Positions 46,491 through 55,585 are shown, counted from the stretch's first letter. The stretch: 64,000 nucleotides of DNA from Nocardia jejuensis NBRC 103114 (GCF_001613145.1 NZ_BDBU01000016.1:310001-374000); one strand, 5' to 3'. Notes: generated from the letters alone by a model not told the origin. Made by a program: numbers and translations.

Positions 46491-47168
46491 TCAGCGGAAT
46501 TCCGCCGTCGTGGTGAGGGTCGCGATCAACTCCGGCGTCACCGCTTTCAGGCTGTGGGCCACCGTCGCCGCGAGCGCGATGGCGTCGGCCGCGGGTGGGT
46601 ACCGGGGATGCGGCACCGCGATCACCGTCATGCCCGCCGCGGCCGCCGAGCGCAGGCCGTTGCTGGAATCCTCGACTGCGACGCATTGCTCGGGCGCGAC
46701 GCCCATGCGCCGCGCGGCCGCGAGATATCCGTCCGGTGCCGGTTTGCCGCGCTCCACCTCCTCGGTCGAGACGGTCGCCCGGAACAGCGAGGTGACGCCC
46801 ATATGGCTCAGCACCACGTCGATCAGCCGGCGCGGTGAGGAACTGGCCAGCCCCAGGGGGTACCGCAGCGCCAGCGTGCGCACGGTCTCCACCGCGCCGG
46901 GCATGAGCGGCAGCTGCTCGGCGTACCGCGCGCTCATTCGTGCGATGACGTCCTCGGCCACCTCCGGCGGAGTTCGCTTCCCGTCGAGCAGATCCGCGCT
47001 CGTGTACTCCGACCACTCCGCGGTGCTCATTCCCATGAACCGGTCCTGGGTGTCGGCCAGCCATCGTCCACCCATCTCGCCGATGTACTCGCGCCGCACC
47101 TCCTCCCAGATCGGCTCGGTGTCGATGAGTACGCCGTCCATATCGAATATCAGGGCCGCAGCAGACAT
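46491..47168 (-). CDS. HAD-superfamily phosphatase (beta-phosphoglucomutase / phosphoglycolate phosphatase type)
   Basis: This 225-residue protein has all HAD motifs: motif I LIFDMDGVLIDTEPIW (about 6-21), motif II LGLASSSPRRLID (about 108), motif III with Lys RGKPAPDGYLAAARRMG (about 143) and motif IV VAVEDSSNGLRSAAAAG (about 167). The alpha-helical cap lies between motifs I and II. It probably dephosphorylates a small phosphosugar; the exact substrate cannot be assigned. It is divergent from the TerD gene. Confidence 0.88.
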   Translation of the reverse strand: MSAAALIFDMDGVLIDTEPIWEEVRREYIGEMGGRWLADTQDRFMGMSTAEWSEYTSADLLDGKRTPPEVAEDVIARMSARYAEQLPLMPGAVETVRTLALRYPLGLASSSPRRLIDVVLSHMGVTSLFRATVSTEEVERGKPAPDGYLAAARRMGVAPEQCVAVEDSSNGLRSAAAAGMTVIAVPHPRYPPAADAIALAATVAHSLKAVTPELIATLTTTAEFR

Positions 47169-47375
47169 GTCTCTATCGTCCGGGTCCGGTTCGAAACCGA
47201 TTCGCCGGGGTAAGCCAGGGTTGTTCGCCGAGTGGTCGGTTCCCGTTTGCCGGGTTGTGATTCATGCGGCATGTTTACGCAAGGGCGCGTTGTCGCGTCC
47301 GGTCGATGGCGCGTTCTCGAGAGGGTGAGCTCGGCCGGGTGGCAGCAGCCCGTCGGCAAGAGAACGGGGAGAACG

Positions 47376-47921
47376 GTGTTCATCGCGCTGCGAGACACGT
47401 CGGGCGCGAGCCTGGGAATGATATCGGTGGGGCTCGGCTGGGATCCAGCGGAGACCTCTTGGGACGCAGGAGAATTCGGCGAGATCGATCTGAACGTGGC
47501 CGCGCTGATGTTCAGCGTGGACGTGCTGGTGGACGTGGTGTTCCACGAGCAGCTGAATTCCGCGGACGGCGCGGTGCGTCACAACGGCGACAGCATCACC
47601 GGTGAGGGACGCGGAGACGACGAGGTCGTCACCGTGGATCTGACCCGGATATCGCCGCAGGTGACCAAGGTGCTGTTCCTCGTCACCTGCTATACGGGCC
47701 AGCTCTTTTCGAGCATCGGCAATCCCTTCTGCCGGCTGATCGACAGCGGCTCGGGCGTGGAGATGCTGCGCTACGACCTGAGCGGTCTGCCGCACACCGG
47801 CCTGGTGATGGGTTCGCTGGTGCGGGACGAGGTCGGCTGGGGGTTCGAGGAGATCAATTCGGCGATCGAGGCGCGGCATCCGGTCGATGCCGCACCGCTG
47901 CTCGGCCAGTTCCTGGTGTAG
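47376..47921 (+). CDS. TerD-family protein
   Basis: This 181-residue protein has the TerD pattern: MISVGLGWDPAETSWDAGEF (about 15-34), a central HNGDSITGEGRGDDEVVTVDL and PQVTKVLFLVTCYTG. TerD-family proteins bind calcium and are tied to tellurite resistance and stress; in actinobacteria they are numerous and mostly unstudied. Here the usual F-D-L-D-A-S-A metal-binding motif reads IDLNVAALMF, so one of its acidic residues is replaced by Asn. The GTG start at 47376 follows GGGGAG; a longer reading frame upstream is not conserved. It sits 131 bases before a P450 gene. Confidence 0.78.
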   Translation: MFIALRDTSGASLGMISVGLGWDPAETSWDAGEFGEIDLNVAALMFSVDVLVDVVFHEQLNSADGAVRHNGDSITGEGRGDDEVVTVDLTRISPQVTKVLFLVTCYTGQLFSSIGNPFCRLIDSGSGVEMLRYDLSGLPHTGLVMGSLVRDEVGWGFEEINSAIEARHPVDAAPLLGQFLV

Positions 47922-48052
47922 CCGCGAGCGGGTTCCGGGCGTGGATCGCGGTGCCGGTCACCGGGACCCTTCGGTGGAATCGCGACGCGGTTCGCGGCGC
48001 GGGGTTACGGTCCTCGAAAGACGCACACCCGCAAGTGAATACCGAGGTGACC

Positions 48053-49246
48053 GTGAGCACGGTCTTGGACATCTACGACCCCGAGCTGTATGTCGAGGGG
48101 CCGATCCACGAGACGCTCGCCGAGCTGCGGCGCACGCAGCCGGTGTACTGGCAGGAGATGCCGGGCGAGCCCGGCTACTGGGCGGTTCTCAGGCATGCCG
48201 ACGTGGCCCATGTCGCCAGGCATCCGGAGTTGTTCTCCGCCGAGATCGGCGGGGTGATCCTGGAGAACCAGCCGCCCGAACGGCTGGAGCAGACCCGCAA
48301 CATGCTGCTCATGATGGATCCGCCGCGGCACACCGAATACCGGAAACCGCTGGCGGAGCACTTCAAAGCGCGCGTGATCGGCGAGCTCGAGGATCGGGTG
48401 CGGGAATTGACCCGCGCGCTGCTCGACGGTGTCGAGGGCGATGTGGAATTCGTGCACGACGTCGCCGGAGTGCTGCCGAGTCAGGTGGTCGGCGGACTGT
48501 TCGGAATACCCGAGCGGGATTGGCCGAACATCCGGCACTGGGCGGAACAGTCCACCAGCCAGCAGGATCCGGAGCTGGCCGGAGATTTCGACGCGACGGC
48601 CGAGGTCACCAAGATGGCGATCTACGCGATCCAGTTCGCCATGGCGCGGCGCGAGCAGGAGCCGCGGGCCGATCTGACCTCGCTCATCCTGGCCGGTGAG
48701 TTCGGCGGAAAGGCCATGTCGGACCTCGAGTTCGGCAGTTTCTTCACCCAGCTGGTGACGGCCGGCAACGACACCACCAAGACCATGCTGTCCTCGGGAC
48801 TCGAACTGCTGCTGCAACATCCGGAGCAGTTGGCGGCGCTGCGCGCGGATCCGAAGCTCCTTCCCGGTGCGGTCGAGGAGATCCTGCGGTACGCCAACCC
48901 GCTGCACTACTTCCGGCGCACCGCCACCGCGGACACCGAGATTCGCGGCGTGCGGATCAAGGCCGGTGACAAGGTCGCCATGTGGTACACCTCGGCCAAT
49001 CGTGACGAGGAGGTCTTCGTCGATCCGCAGCGATTCGACATCCGGCGAAACCCCAACCCGCACTTGTCGTTCGGGCTGGCTCAGCACTTCTGCCTCGGTG
49101 TGCACCTGGCCCGGCTCGAGGGCCGGGTGTTCTTCGAGGAGCTGCTCTCGCGCTTTCCCCGGATCGAGCAGACCGGGAATTCGCGCCGGATCCGCTCCAA
49201 CCTCAACAACGGGCTCAAATCGATGCCGGTCAGGCTGTCCCGCTGA
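48053..49246 (+). CDS. Cytochrome P450
   Basis: This 397-residue soluble bacterial P450 has the I-helix oxygen-activation motif VTAGNDTTKTML (about 232-243), the K-helix ExxR in VEEILRYANPLHYFRRTA (about 281) and the haem loop FGLAQHFCLGVHLARLEG (ligand Cys near 347). The haem motif has Ala where the consensus F-x-x-G-x-x-x-C-x-G has Gly. General sequence style is like CYP124/125/142 (lipid and sterol hydroxylases), an inference. No ferredoxin gene is adjacent. I start at GTG 48053 (VSTVLDIYDPELYVEG), preceded by CGAGG; a GTG two codons earlier is possible. Confidence 0.9.
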   Translation: MSTVLDIYDPELYVEGPIHETLAELRRTQPVYWQEMPGEPGYWAVLRHADVAHVARHPELFSAEIGGVILENQPPERLEQTRNMLLMMDPPRHTEYRKPLAEHFKARVIGELEDRVRELTRALLDGVEGDVEFVHDVAGVLPSQVVGGLFGIPERDWPNIRHWAEQSTSQQDPELAGDFDATAEVTKMAIYAIQFAMARREQEPRADLTSLILAGEFGGKAMSDLEFGSFFTQLVTAGNDTTKTMLSSGLELLLQHPEQLAALRADPKLLPGAVEEILRYANPLHYFRRTATADTEIRGVRIKAGDKVAMWYTSANRDEEVFVDPQRFDIRRNPNPHLSFGLAQHFCLGVHLARLEGRVFFEELLSRFPRIEQTGNSRRIRSNLNNGLKSMPVRLSR

Positions 49247-49266
49247 GACGTCCCCGCGGGAGTTCC

Positions 49267-49968
49267 TCACGCCTGGAAGCGATACCCCATTCCGGCCTCG
49301 GTGAGCAGGTGCTTGGGCTGTGACGGGTCGTCCTCCAGTTTGCGCCGCAGCTGCGCGAGATACACACGCAGATAGTGGGTTTCGGTCGCGTACGACGGAC
49401 CCCACACCTCGCGCAGCAGCTCGCGCCGCCCCACCAGCTTGCCCCGATTGCGCACCAGCATCTCCAGCACGCCCCATTCGGTCGGGGTGAGGTGCACGAC
49501 GCGGCCGTGCCGGGTGACCTGCTTGGCCGCGAGATCGACGGTGAAGGACGCGGTGTCGATCACCGGTTCGGAGGTGTCGGCGGTGCCGGCCGCGCGGCGG
49601 ACCGCGGCGCGCAACCGGGCCAGCAGTTCGTCCATGCCGAAGGGTTTGGTGACGTAGTCGTCCGCGCCCGCGTCCAGCGCCTCCACCTTGTCGGAGGAGT
49701 CGGTGCGCGCGGAGAGCACGATCACCGGTGCGGTGGACCAGCCGCGCAGTCCGGCGAGCACGTCGATGCCGTCCATATCGGGCAGTCCGAGATCCAGGAC
49801 CACCACGTCGGGATGCTTCTCCGCGGCCGCGCGCAGGGCCGCCGCGCCGTTGGACGCGGTGATCACCTCGTAGCCGCGGACCGACAGATTGATGCGCAGG
49901 GCGCGCAGGATCTGAGGTTCGTCGTCGACCACGAGCACCTTGGTCGGCGCGGGCACCGCGTTCGTCAC
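49267..49968 (-). CDS. kdpE: KdpE response regulator
   Basis: This 233-residue OmpR-type regulator has a receiver domain with the acidic pair VVDDEPQILRALR (about 13-25), phospho-acceptor Asp in VVVLDLGLPDMDG (about 53-65), and Lys in DDYVTKPFGMDELLARLRAA. A winged-helix DNA-binding domain follows (TPTEWGVLEMLVRNRGKLVG, YLRVYLAQLRRKLEDDPSQP). The tail HLLTEAGMGYRFQA is typical of KdpE. Partner of the overlapping kdpD; activates kdpFABC at low potassium or under osmotic stress. The kdpFABC genes begin about 10 kb away at 62.5 kb. It is convergent with the P450 gene, 20 bases away. Confidence 0.94.
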   Translation of the reverse strand: MTNAVPAPTKVLVVDDEPQILRALRINLSVRGYEVITASNGAAALRAAAEKHPDVVVLDLGLPDMDGIDVLAGLRGWSTAPVIVLSARTDSSDKVEALDAGADDYVTKPFGMDELLARLRAAVRRAAGTADTSEPVIDTASFTVDLAAKQVTRHGRVVHLTPTEWGVLEMLVRNRGKLVGRRELLREVWGPSYATETHYLRVYLAQLRRKLEDDPSQPKHLLTEAGMGYRFQA

Positions 49969-52466
49969 GCGTTCTCCTGTTCCTCGTCATCGGCGGGCAG
50001 ATCGATCACCATGGTCAGTCCGCCGCCGGGCGTCGGTTCCGCGTGCACGGTCCCGCCCATGGCGTCGACGAAGCCGCGCACCACCGACAGGCCCAGGCCG
50101 ACGCCGGTGGAATTGTCGCGGTCTCCGAGCCGCTGGAACGGTTCGAAGAGCTGATCTTCCATTCCGGTCGGGACGCCGGGGCCCGAGTCCACGACGGTGA
50201 TGGCGACGTGCCGCCCGGTGCGCTCGGCCCGCACCCACACGGGCGCGTCGACGGGGGAGTAGCGCACCGCGTTGTCGATCAGATTGGCCAGGACCCGTTC
50301 CAGCAGTCCGCTGTCGGCACTGACCGACACCGTGCCGACCTCGACCTTCACCCGGTTCATCGCCGCGCGGCGCAGGCCCCGCGTGCCCATGCCCATGAGC
50401 GCGTGGTGCACCACCTCGTCGAGGTAGACGCGTCGCAGCTGCGGCGTGATCACGCCGACGGCGAGCCGGGAGGAGTCCAGCAGATTCCCGACCAGTGCGG
50501 TCAGCTGATCCACGGATTCCTCGGTGGTTTCCAGCAATTCGGCGGTGTCCTCGGCGGAGAACTCGACGTCGTCACTGCGCAGACTCGACACCGCGGCCTT
50601 CGCCGCGGCGAGCGGGGTGCGCAGATCGTGACTGACCGCCGACAGCAGGGCGCGCCGCAGTTTGTCCGCCTCCATGACCGCTTGGGCGGCGCTGGCCTCC
50701 TGCCGCAGCTGCTGTTGCTGCAGCAGCCCCGCGGCCTGATTTGCCACCGCGCCCAGCACCATTCGATCCGCGGAGGTGAGCGGGCCGCCGCGCAGCAGCA
50801 GCCAGTGCAGGTCGTCGCCGGCCTCGACGGCGGTATCGGCGTCGATGACGGCCCTGGGCGCGTGCTCGCCGGCCGAGGCGACCAGCCCTTCGTCGGTGAC
50901 GAGGCTGACCGCGTCCTGCCGGTAGGTCTCGCGGGCCTTCTCCAGCAGATCGGGCAGATCCGCGCCGTGCAGGACCGCTCCGGCGAACACCGCGAGCAAC
51001 TCGGCCTGCCGGGAAGCCTTGCGCGCCTCGCGCGTTCGCTTGGCCGCCACATCGACCAGTGCCGCCACCGCCACCGCGACCAGCAGCAGCACCACGATGG
51101 TGAGGAAGTTGTCCAGTTGATCGATGGTGAGGCTGTAGCGGGGTTCGGTGAAGAACCAGTTCAGCAGCACCCCGGACAGCAACGCCGACAATGCCGCGGG
51201 TGCCACGCCGCCGAACAGCGCGACCGCGATCACGCCGATGAAGAACAGCGAGCTCTCGCCGCCCAGATCGAGCCAGTCGTCCAGCCAGAGCGCGTTGATC
51301 AGGCAGATGAGCGACGGCACGATGATCGCCGCGGACCAGGATCCGAGCTGGCGTTCACGCCGGGTCAGGGACGACCAGCGGAAGCCCTTCCCGGATTCTT
51401 CGTGGGTCACCATGTGCACGTCGATCTTTCCCGACTCCTGCACCACGGTCGCGCCGATGCCCTCGTCCAGCATCCGGGCCCAGCGCGAGCGCCGTGAGGT
51501 ACCCAGAACCAGCTGTGTGGCGTTCACCTGTCTGGCGAAATCCAGCAGCGCGGTGTGCACCTTCTCGCCGGTGATGGTGTGCAGGCTCGCGTCCAGACCG
51601 GTGGCCAGATCGCGCAACCGCGCCAGCCGCTGGGTCGGCACACCGGCCAGTCCGTCACCGCGCACGACGTGCACCACGATCAGTTCGGCGCTGGATTTGG
51701 CCGCGATCCGGCTGGCCCGGCGCACGATGGTCTCCGATTCCGGACCGCCGGTCACGGCCACCACGAGCCGCTCCCTGGCTTCCCAGGTGTCGGTGATGTG
51801 ATGGTCCTCCCGGTACTTGGCCAGTGCCGCGTCGACCTGATCGGCCAGCCACAGCAGCGCCAATTCCCGTAGGGCGGTGAGGTTTCCGGGCCGGAAGTAC
51901 TTGCGCAGCGCCGCGTCCACCTTGTCGGCGGCGTACACGTTCCCGTGGGACAGTCTGCGCCGCAACGCTTCCGGAGTGATGTCGACCAGCTCCACCTGAT
52001 CGGCCGAGCGAACCACCCAGTCCGGCACCGTTTCCCGCTGCACCACGCCCGTGATCTGCTCGACCACGTCGTTGAGACTCTCGAGATGCTGCACGTTCAC
52101 CGTCGACACCACATCGATTCCGGCGTCGAGCAGCTCCCGCACGTCCTGCCAGCGCTTCTCGTGCTTGCTGCCCGGCACATTGGTGTGCGCGAGTTCGTCC
52201 ACGAGCACCACGGTGGGCCGACGCCGCAGCACCGCCTCCACGTCCAGTTCCGGCAGTGTGGTCCCGCGGTACTCCATCATCCGGGGCGGGATCCGCTCGA
52301 TCCCCGCCAGCATCTCCGCGGTCTTGGACCGCCCGTGCGTCTCCACCACGGCCGCCACCACATCGCGCCCGCGCGCGATCCGCCGCTGCGCCTCCGACAG
52401 CATGGAGAAGGTCTTCCCCACACCGGGGGCAGCTCCCAGGTAGATCCGTAGTTGGCCGCGTTTCAC
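49965..52466 (-). CDS. kdpD: KdpD sensor histidine kinase
   Basis: This 833-residue membrane kinase has an N-terminal KdpD domain with Walker A GAAPGVGKT (11-19) and RYRGTTLPELDVEAVL-like text. A Usp-like domain follows (about 250-360), then four membrane helices (about 395-490, including IIVPSLICLINALWL). The kinase core has AVSHDLRTPLAAAKAAVSSL (phospho-His near 612) and an ATPase domain with NLIDNAVRYSP and GVGLGLSVVRGFVDAMGG. Senses potassium limitation and, in some bacteria, c-di-AMP through the Usp domain. It starts with a GTG that overlaps the stop of a 50-codon upstream reading frame (GTGA) and its end overlaps kdpE by 4 bases. Confidence 0.95.
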   Translation of the reverse strand: MKRGQLRIYLGAAPGVGKTFSMLSEAQRRIARGRDVVAAVVETHGRSKTAEMLAGIERIPPRMMEYRGTTLPELDVEAVLRRRPTVVLVDELAHTNVPGSKHEKRWQDVRELLDAGIDVVSTVNVQHLESLNDVVEQITGVVQRETVPDWVVRSADQVELVDITPEALRRRLSHGNVYAADKVDAALRKYFRPGNLTALRELALLWLADQVDAALAKYREDHHITDTWEARERLVVAVTGGPESETIVRRASRIAAKSSAELIVVHVVRGDGLAGVPTQRLARLRDLATGLDASLHTITGEKVHTALLDFARQVNATQLVLGTSRRSRWARMLDEGIGATVVQESGKIDVHMVTHEESGKGFRWSSLTRRERQLGSWSAAIIVPSLICLINALWLDDWLDLGGESSLFFIGVIAVALFGGVAPAALSALLSGVLLNWFFTEPRYSLTIDQLDNFLTIVVLLLVAVAVAALVDVAAKRTREARKASRQAELLAVFAGAVLHGADLPDLLEKARETYRQDAVSLVTDEGLVASAGEHAPRAVIDADTAVEAGDDLHWLLLRGGPLTSADRMVLGAVANQAAGLLQQQQLRQEASAAQAVMEADKLRRALLSAVSHDLRTPLAAAKAAVSSLRSDDVEFSAEDTAELLETTEESVDQLTALVGNLLDSSRLAVGVITPQLRRVYLDEVVHHALMGMGTRGLRRAAMNRVKVEVGTVSVSADSGLLERVLANLIDNAVRYSPVDAPVWVRAERTGRHVAITVVDSGPGVPTGMEDQLFEPFQRLGDRDNSTGVGLGLSVVRGFVDAMGGTVHAEPTPGGGLTMVIDLPADDEEQENA

Positions 52467-52615
52467 TCGTCCATCTTCGCGCGCGCCACTCGCGACCCCG
52501 GCCGGGTCACGCGCACCCGGACACGGGTGGGCTCCGCGGTCGCCAGCGCCCGCAGGAACAGCGCACCCCCGAGGAACCCGAGGATCACCATCAGTGTGAC
52601 GGCGATATCCGGCAC
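52463..52615 (-). CDS. 50-residue single-pass membrane peptide coupled to kdpD
   Basis: On the minus strand a GTG at 52615 opens 50 codons ending in a TGA that overlaps the kdpD GTG (GTGA). An AGGAG site (complement of 52622-52626) lies 6 bases before the start. The product begins MPDIAVTLMVILGFLGGALF: one strong membrane helix at about residues 5-24. A basic C-terminal segment follows (RVRVRVTRPGSRVARAK) and then MDE. I know no family for it. Coupling and topology suggest a small partner or modulator of KdpD (inference). It differs from KdpF, which is separately present at 62.6 kb. Confidence 0.7.
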   Translation of the reverse strand: MPDIAVTLMVILGFLGGALFLRALATAEPTRVRVRVTRPGSRVARAKMDE

Positions 52616-52967
52616 GGTCGTCTCCTTACTGATCCATGAATCGACACGCGTGCCCGAGCGGTCGCCCGATCACGCTGCTCTCTGTTTACCGTCACGACCG
52701 GCCCGGACCTCGCCCTTGACGATTTCTTAACGCTTGCACGTCCGATGTTGACGCCCTCGCAGCGACACGCCCGCGGGTTCCCCGATCACGCCGGACTCCG
52801 CGCCGAAGCCTGGCGACGCGGGCATCCGGATCCGCTCGCTGGGGCACGTCGTTGATCCGTGCCCACGTGTTTGCGCAACGCCGCCCGTGCCGTCGGTGGA
52901 CACCGGGGCCGATGGCGCTGAACGCTTTCCACCGTCGGCCGGGATACTGGCCGACGCCGCGTGGCAC
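52616..52967. promoter_or_regulatory. kdpDE upstream region
   Basis: These 352 bases lie between the MmyB-like gene end and the kdpD-coupled peptide and must contain the kdpDE promoter. An AT-richer patch (about 52706-52733) reads TTGACGATTTCTTAACGCTT. It shares TGACGA-N2-T-N4-ACGC with a segment at about 62307 upstream of the kdpF peptide, a possible KdpE contact. I see no gene in it. Confidence 0.4.
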
Positions 52968-53831
52968 TCAGCGGTGGCTGCGGTGGGCGGTCTCGGGGCC
53001 GAGGGCGCGCAGGAGTTCGAGGGCTTCGACTCCGGCGGACCCGGGTCGCGGGGTGAACAGGCGCAGGCGTTGATCGCTGGCCTGGGTCTGCAGGATCTCG
53101 AAGTCGAATTCGACGAGGCCGACGGTGGGGTGCACGACTCGCACGTGGTGGTTGCGGCGCACGGCGACCTCGTGGCGGTTCCAGAGCGCGGTGAATTCCG
53201 CACTGGCTGCCTCGAGCCGCTCGATCAGGGCGGTGGCGGGGCGGTCGTAGCCGCGATGTGTGGCGGCGGCGCGCAGATCCGCGACGCGCACGCGGCTGAG
53301 GTGGTCGTGATCGTCGGGAGGGTAGGCCGCGCGCACGCGCGGATCGGTGAACCAGCGCCACACGATGTTTCGGTCCTGCTCCTCGATCGTGCACACGCAG
53401 CCGAACAGCGCTTCGGCCAGGGAGTTCTGGGCGAGTAGATCGCCGAGGTCGGTAATGAGCTGGGCCGGGGTGTCGCCGAGCCGGTCGAGCAGGTAGATCA
53501 GCGCGGGGCGAATGTGATGTCCGGCGCGCGGTCCCTCGGGCGGGCGGTGCCCGGCCAGTAGATAGAGGTGATCACGTTCGTCCTCGGTCAATCGCAGGGC
53601 CCGGGCGAGGGCGGCCAGCAGCTGGGTCGAGGGCTGCGAGCTGCGCGCCTGCTCGAGGCGCATCACGTAATCGGCGGATACTCCGGCCAGCTGGGCCAGT
53701 TCCTCGCGCCGCAGGCCCGGCGTGCGGCGTCGCGGTCCGGCGGGCAGGTCGACCTGCTGCGGCTGGAGCCGCTCGCGGGAGCGGCGCAGGAAGTCCGCCA
53801 GTGTGGCCCGATCCATCGTCATATCGTCCAT
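52968..53831 (-). CDS. XRE-family regulator with MmyB-like ligand-binding domain
   Basis: This 287-residue protein has an N-terminal helix-turn-helix (LADFLRRSRERLQPQQVDLP, then GLRREELAQLAGVSADYVMR; about 11-60), the usual arrangement of MmyB-type regulators. The C-terminal domain, with PALIYLLDRLGDTPAQLITD and LWNRHEVAVRRNHHVRVVHP, is the MmyB ligand-binding fold, which binds fatty-acid-like molecules in a known structure. Such genes usually regulate a divergent oxidoreductase or hydrolase; here the divergent neighbour is an alpha/beta hydrolase 126 bases away, the likely target. Confidence 0.88.
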   Translation of the reverse strand: MDDMTMDRATLADFLRRSRERLQPQQVDLPAGPRRRTPGLRREELAQLAGVSADYVMRLEQARSSQPSTQLLAALARALRLTEDERDHLYLLAGHRPPEGPRAGHHIRPALIYLLDRLGDTPAQLITDLGDLLAQNSLAEALFGCVCTIEEQDRNIVWRWFTDPRVRAAYPPDDHDHLSRVRVADLRAAATHRGYDRPATALIERLEAASAEFTALWNRHEVAVRRNHHVRVVHPTVGLVEFDFEILQTQASDQRLRLFTPRPGSAGVEALELLRALGPETAHRSHR

Positions 53832-53957
53832 CTTCGGCGTGCCGGGCGGTTCGTGCCGCGGCTGGGAGCGCCGCTCCTAGGAAATCCGCTCCGCTGCTCA
53901 TTGCCGACGGGTCCTGGCACCGTCGGTGGCAGTTGATGTCGAGGAAGGGAGCCCGTC

Positions 53958-54728
53958 ATGCGGGAGATCACAGTGGGCGCCGCACGGCTGCCGTATCGAG
54001 TGCTCGGCTCGGGCCGTCCGCTGGTCCTCGTGCACGGGGGCAGCAAGGGTTCGCAGGGCTGGGATCGTGTCGCCGAAGCGCTCGTGGACACCAGAACCGT
54101 TGTGCTGCCCGATCTTTCGGGTAGTGATGCGGCGCGTGACGACGGTGGCGCGCTGAGCGTGGAGCTACTGGCCGAGCAGGTCGCCGCGGTGATCGACGAT
54201 CTGGGGCAGGGGCCCGCCGATGTCGTCGGGCATTCCATGGGCGGTGCGGTGGTCGCCGGGCTCGCGGCGGCCCGGCCCGACCTGGTCCGCCGCCTGACGC
54301 TGGTCTCGGGGTGGACCGGCCGGGGCGATGAATATCTGCGCCATGCGCTGGCCCTCTGGCTCGACCTCGCCGGGGACGCCGATGCTTTCGCGCGATACAC
54401 GATGCTGATCGCTTTCAGCCGCGGGTATCTGGACTCGCTCGGCCCGGCGGCCGTGGCCGAGGTCGCGACGTCCTACCGGCCCGCGCCCGGCCGGCTCCGG
54501 CAGATCGAGCTGGCGAATCGGCTGGATGTCCGCGACCAGCTCTCCCGGATTCAGGCCCCGACGCTGGTGATCGGCTGCTCCCGCGACGTTCTGATCTCGG
54601 CGGAGTACTCGCGCGGGCTGACCGCCGCGATCCCGGATGCCACCTACGCGGAGCTCGAGGCCGGACACATCGTGATGGCCGAACAACCCGCCGAACTCGC
54701 GAAACTCATCCACGGCTTCCTGGACTGA
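53958..54728 (+). CDS. Alpha/beta hydrolase
   Basis: This 256-residue protein has the fold's landmarks: the oxyanion strand LVLVHGGSKGSQGWDRVAEA (about 22-41), the nucleophile elbow VVGHSMGGAVVAGLAAARPD (Ser near 96), a C-terminal acid in APTLVIGCSRDVLISAEYSR and the catalytic His in ELEAGHIVMAEQP (about 235). The substrate is unknown. GGAAGG lies near 53942-53947 upstream of the ATG. Divergent from the MmyB-like regulator, which probably controls it. Confidence 0.85.
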   Translation: MREITVGAARLPYRVLGSGRPLVLVHGGSKGSQGWDRVAEALVDTRTVVLPDLSGSDAARDDGGALSVELLAEQVAAVIDDLGQGPADVVGHSMGGAVVAGLAAARPDLVRRLTLVSGWTGRGDEYLRHALALWLDLAGDADAFARYTMLIAFSRGYLDSLGPAAVAEVATSYRPAPGRLRQIELANRLDVRDQLSRIQAPTLVIGCSRDVLISAEYSRGLTAAIPDATYAELEAGHIVMAEQPAELAKLIHGFLD

Positions 54729-54837
54729 GGGGGCCCGCCCAGCGGGGAAACGGTCGCGCCGTCCCTGAACCGAGCGCGGGTCGGTCGCGCACGAGGCTCC
54801 CGCACACCGGTCCGGGCCGAAGCGGAGGCCGCACGAG

Positions 54838-54870
54838 CGCGGCGCCTCGTCACACGGACGAGACGCCGCG
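54838..54870 (-). terminator. Terminator of the second alpha/beta hydrolase gene
   Basis: Fourteen-base arms CGCGGCGCCTCGTC (54838-54851) and GACGAGACGCCGCG (54857-54870) pair with a single mismatch around a 5-base loop, 17 bases past the stop of the minus-strand gene. Confidence 0.75.
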
Positions 54871-54886
54871 GGGATGGTCAGCCGGG

Positions 54887-55585
54887 CTACAGCCGGCCGA
54901 GGTCGGCGACGGCCTCGTCGATCAGATCCACGACCGCCTCGGGCTGTGAGGCCAGCGAGGCATGGCTCGCCGCGAGTTCGATGATCTTGCGCGGGCGCAT
55001 GCGCTCGGCCATGCGGCGCTCGTTGTCGGGATGGATCATCCGGTCCTCGGTGGATACCTGGTACCAGCTGGGCTTGGCCTTCCACGCGGGCGCGGTGACG
55101 GCGTCGCCGAAGGTCGATCCGAGCGGAGCCTTCTGGGTCACGGCCATCACGAACGCCTCGTCCTCGGAGAGGTCCTGGCAGAAGCTCTCCCGGAACTTGT
55201 CCTGGGCGATCCACAGGTAGCCGTCCGAGTCCGGGGCGATATTGGCGAACGCGGCGGGCGGGGTCTGCTCGCTGATCTGCCCGGGGCTCTCACCGGCGTC
55301 GGGCGCGAAGGCCGCGATGTAGACCAGACCGGTCACATTGGGCAGGTCACCGGCCTCGGTGATGACCGCGCCGCCGTACGAGTGCCCGACCAGCAGGACC
55401 GGTCCGTCGATCTGCGCCACCATCTTGCGGGTTCGCTCGGCGTCGTCGGCCAGCGAGGTGAGGGGGTTCTCCACCGCGTGCAGCGAGTCGTATCCCCGCT
55501 GCTTCAGCGTGACGATGGCCTTGGCCCAATGGGCCGCACCACCCCAGAATCCGTGGACGAGAACGATTGCCGGCTTGTCGGCCAT
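54887..55585 (-). CDS. Alpha/beta hydrolase (esterase-like)
   Basis: This 232-residue protein starts MADKPAIVLVHGFWGGAAHW, followed by the nucleophile elbow LLVGHSYGGAVITEAGDLPN (Ser near 69). The C-terminal acid is in STEDRMIHPDNERRMAER and the His in ELAASHASLASQPEAVVDLI. The compact form without a large cap resembles widespread salicylate-esterase-like hydrolases. The substrate is unknown. It is not similar enough by eye to the preceding hydrolase to be a recent duplicate. Divergent from the polytopic membrane protein gene. Confidence 0.85.
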   Translation of the reverse strand: MADKPAIVLVHGFWGGAAHWAKAIVTLKQRGYDSLHAVENPLTSLADDAERTRKMVAQIDGPVLLVGHSYGGAVITEAGDLPNVTGLVYIAAFAPDAGESPGQISEQTPPAAFANIAPDSDGYLWIAQDKFRESFCQDLSEDEAFVMAVTQKAPLGSTFGDAVTAPAWKAKPSWYQVSTEDRMIHPDNERRMAERMRPRKIIELAASHASLASQPEAVVDLIDEAVADLGRL

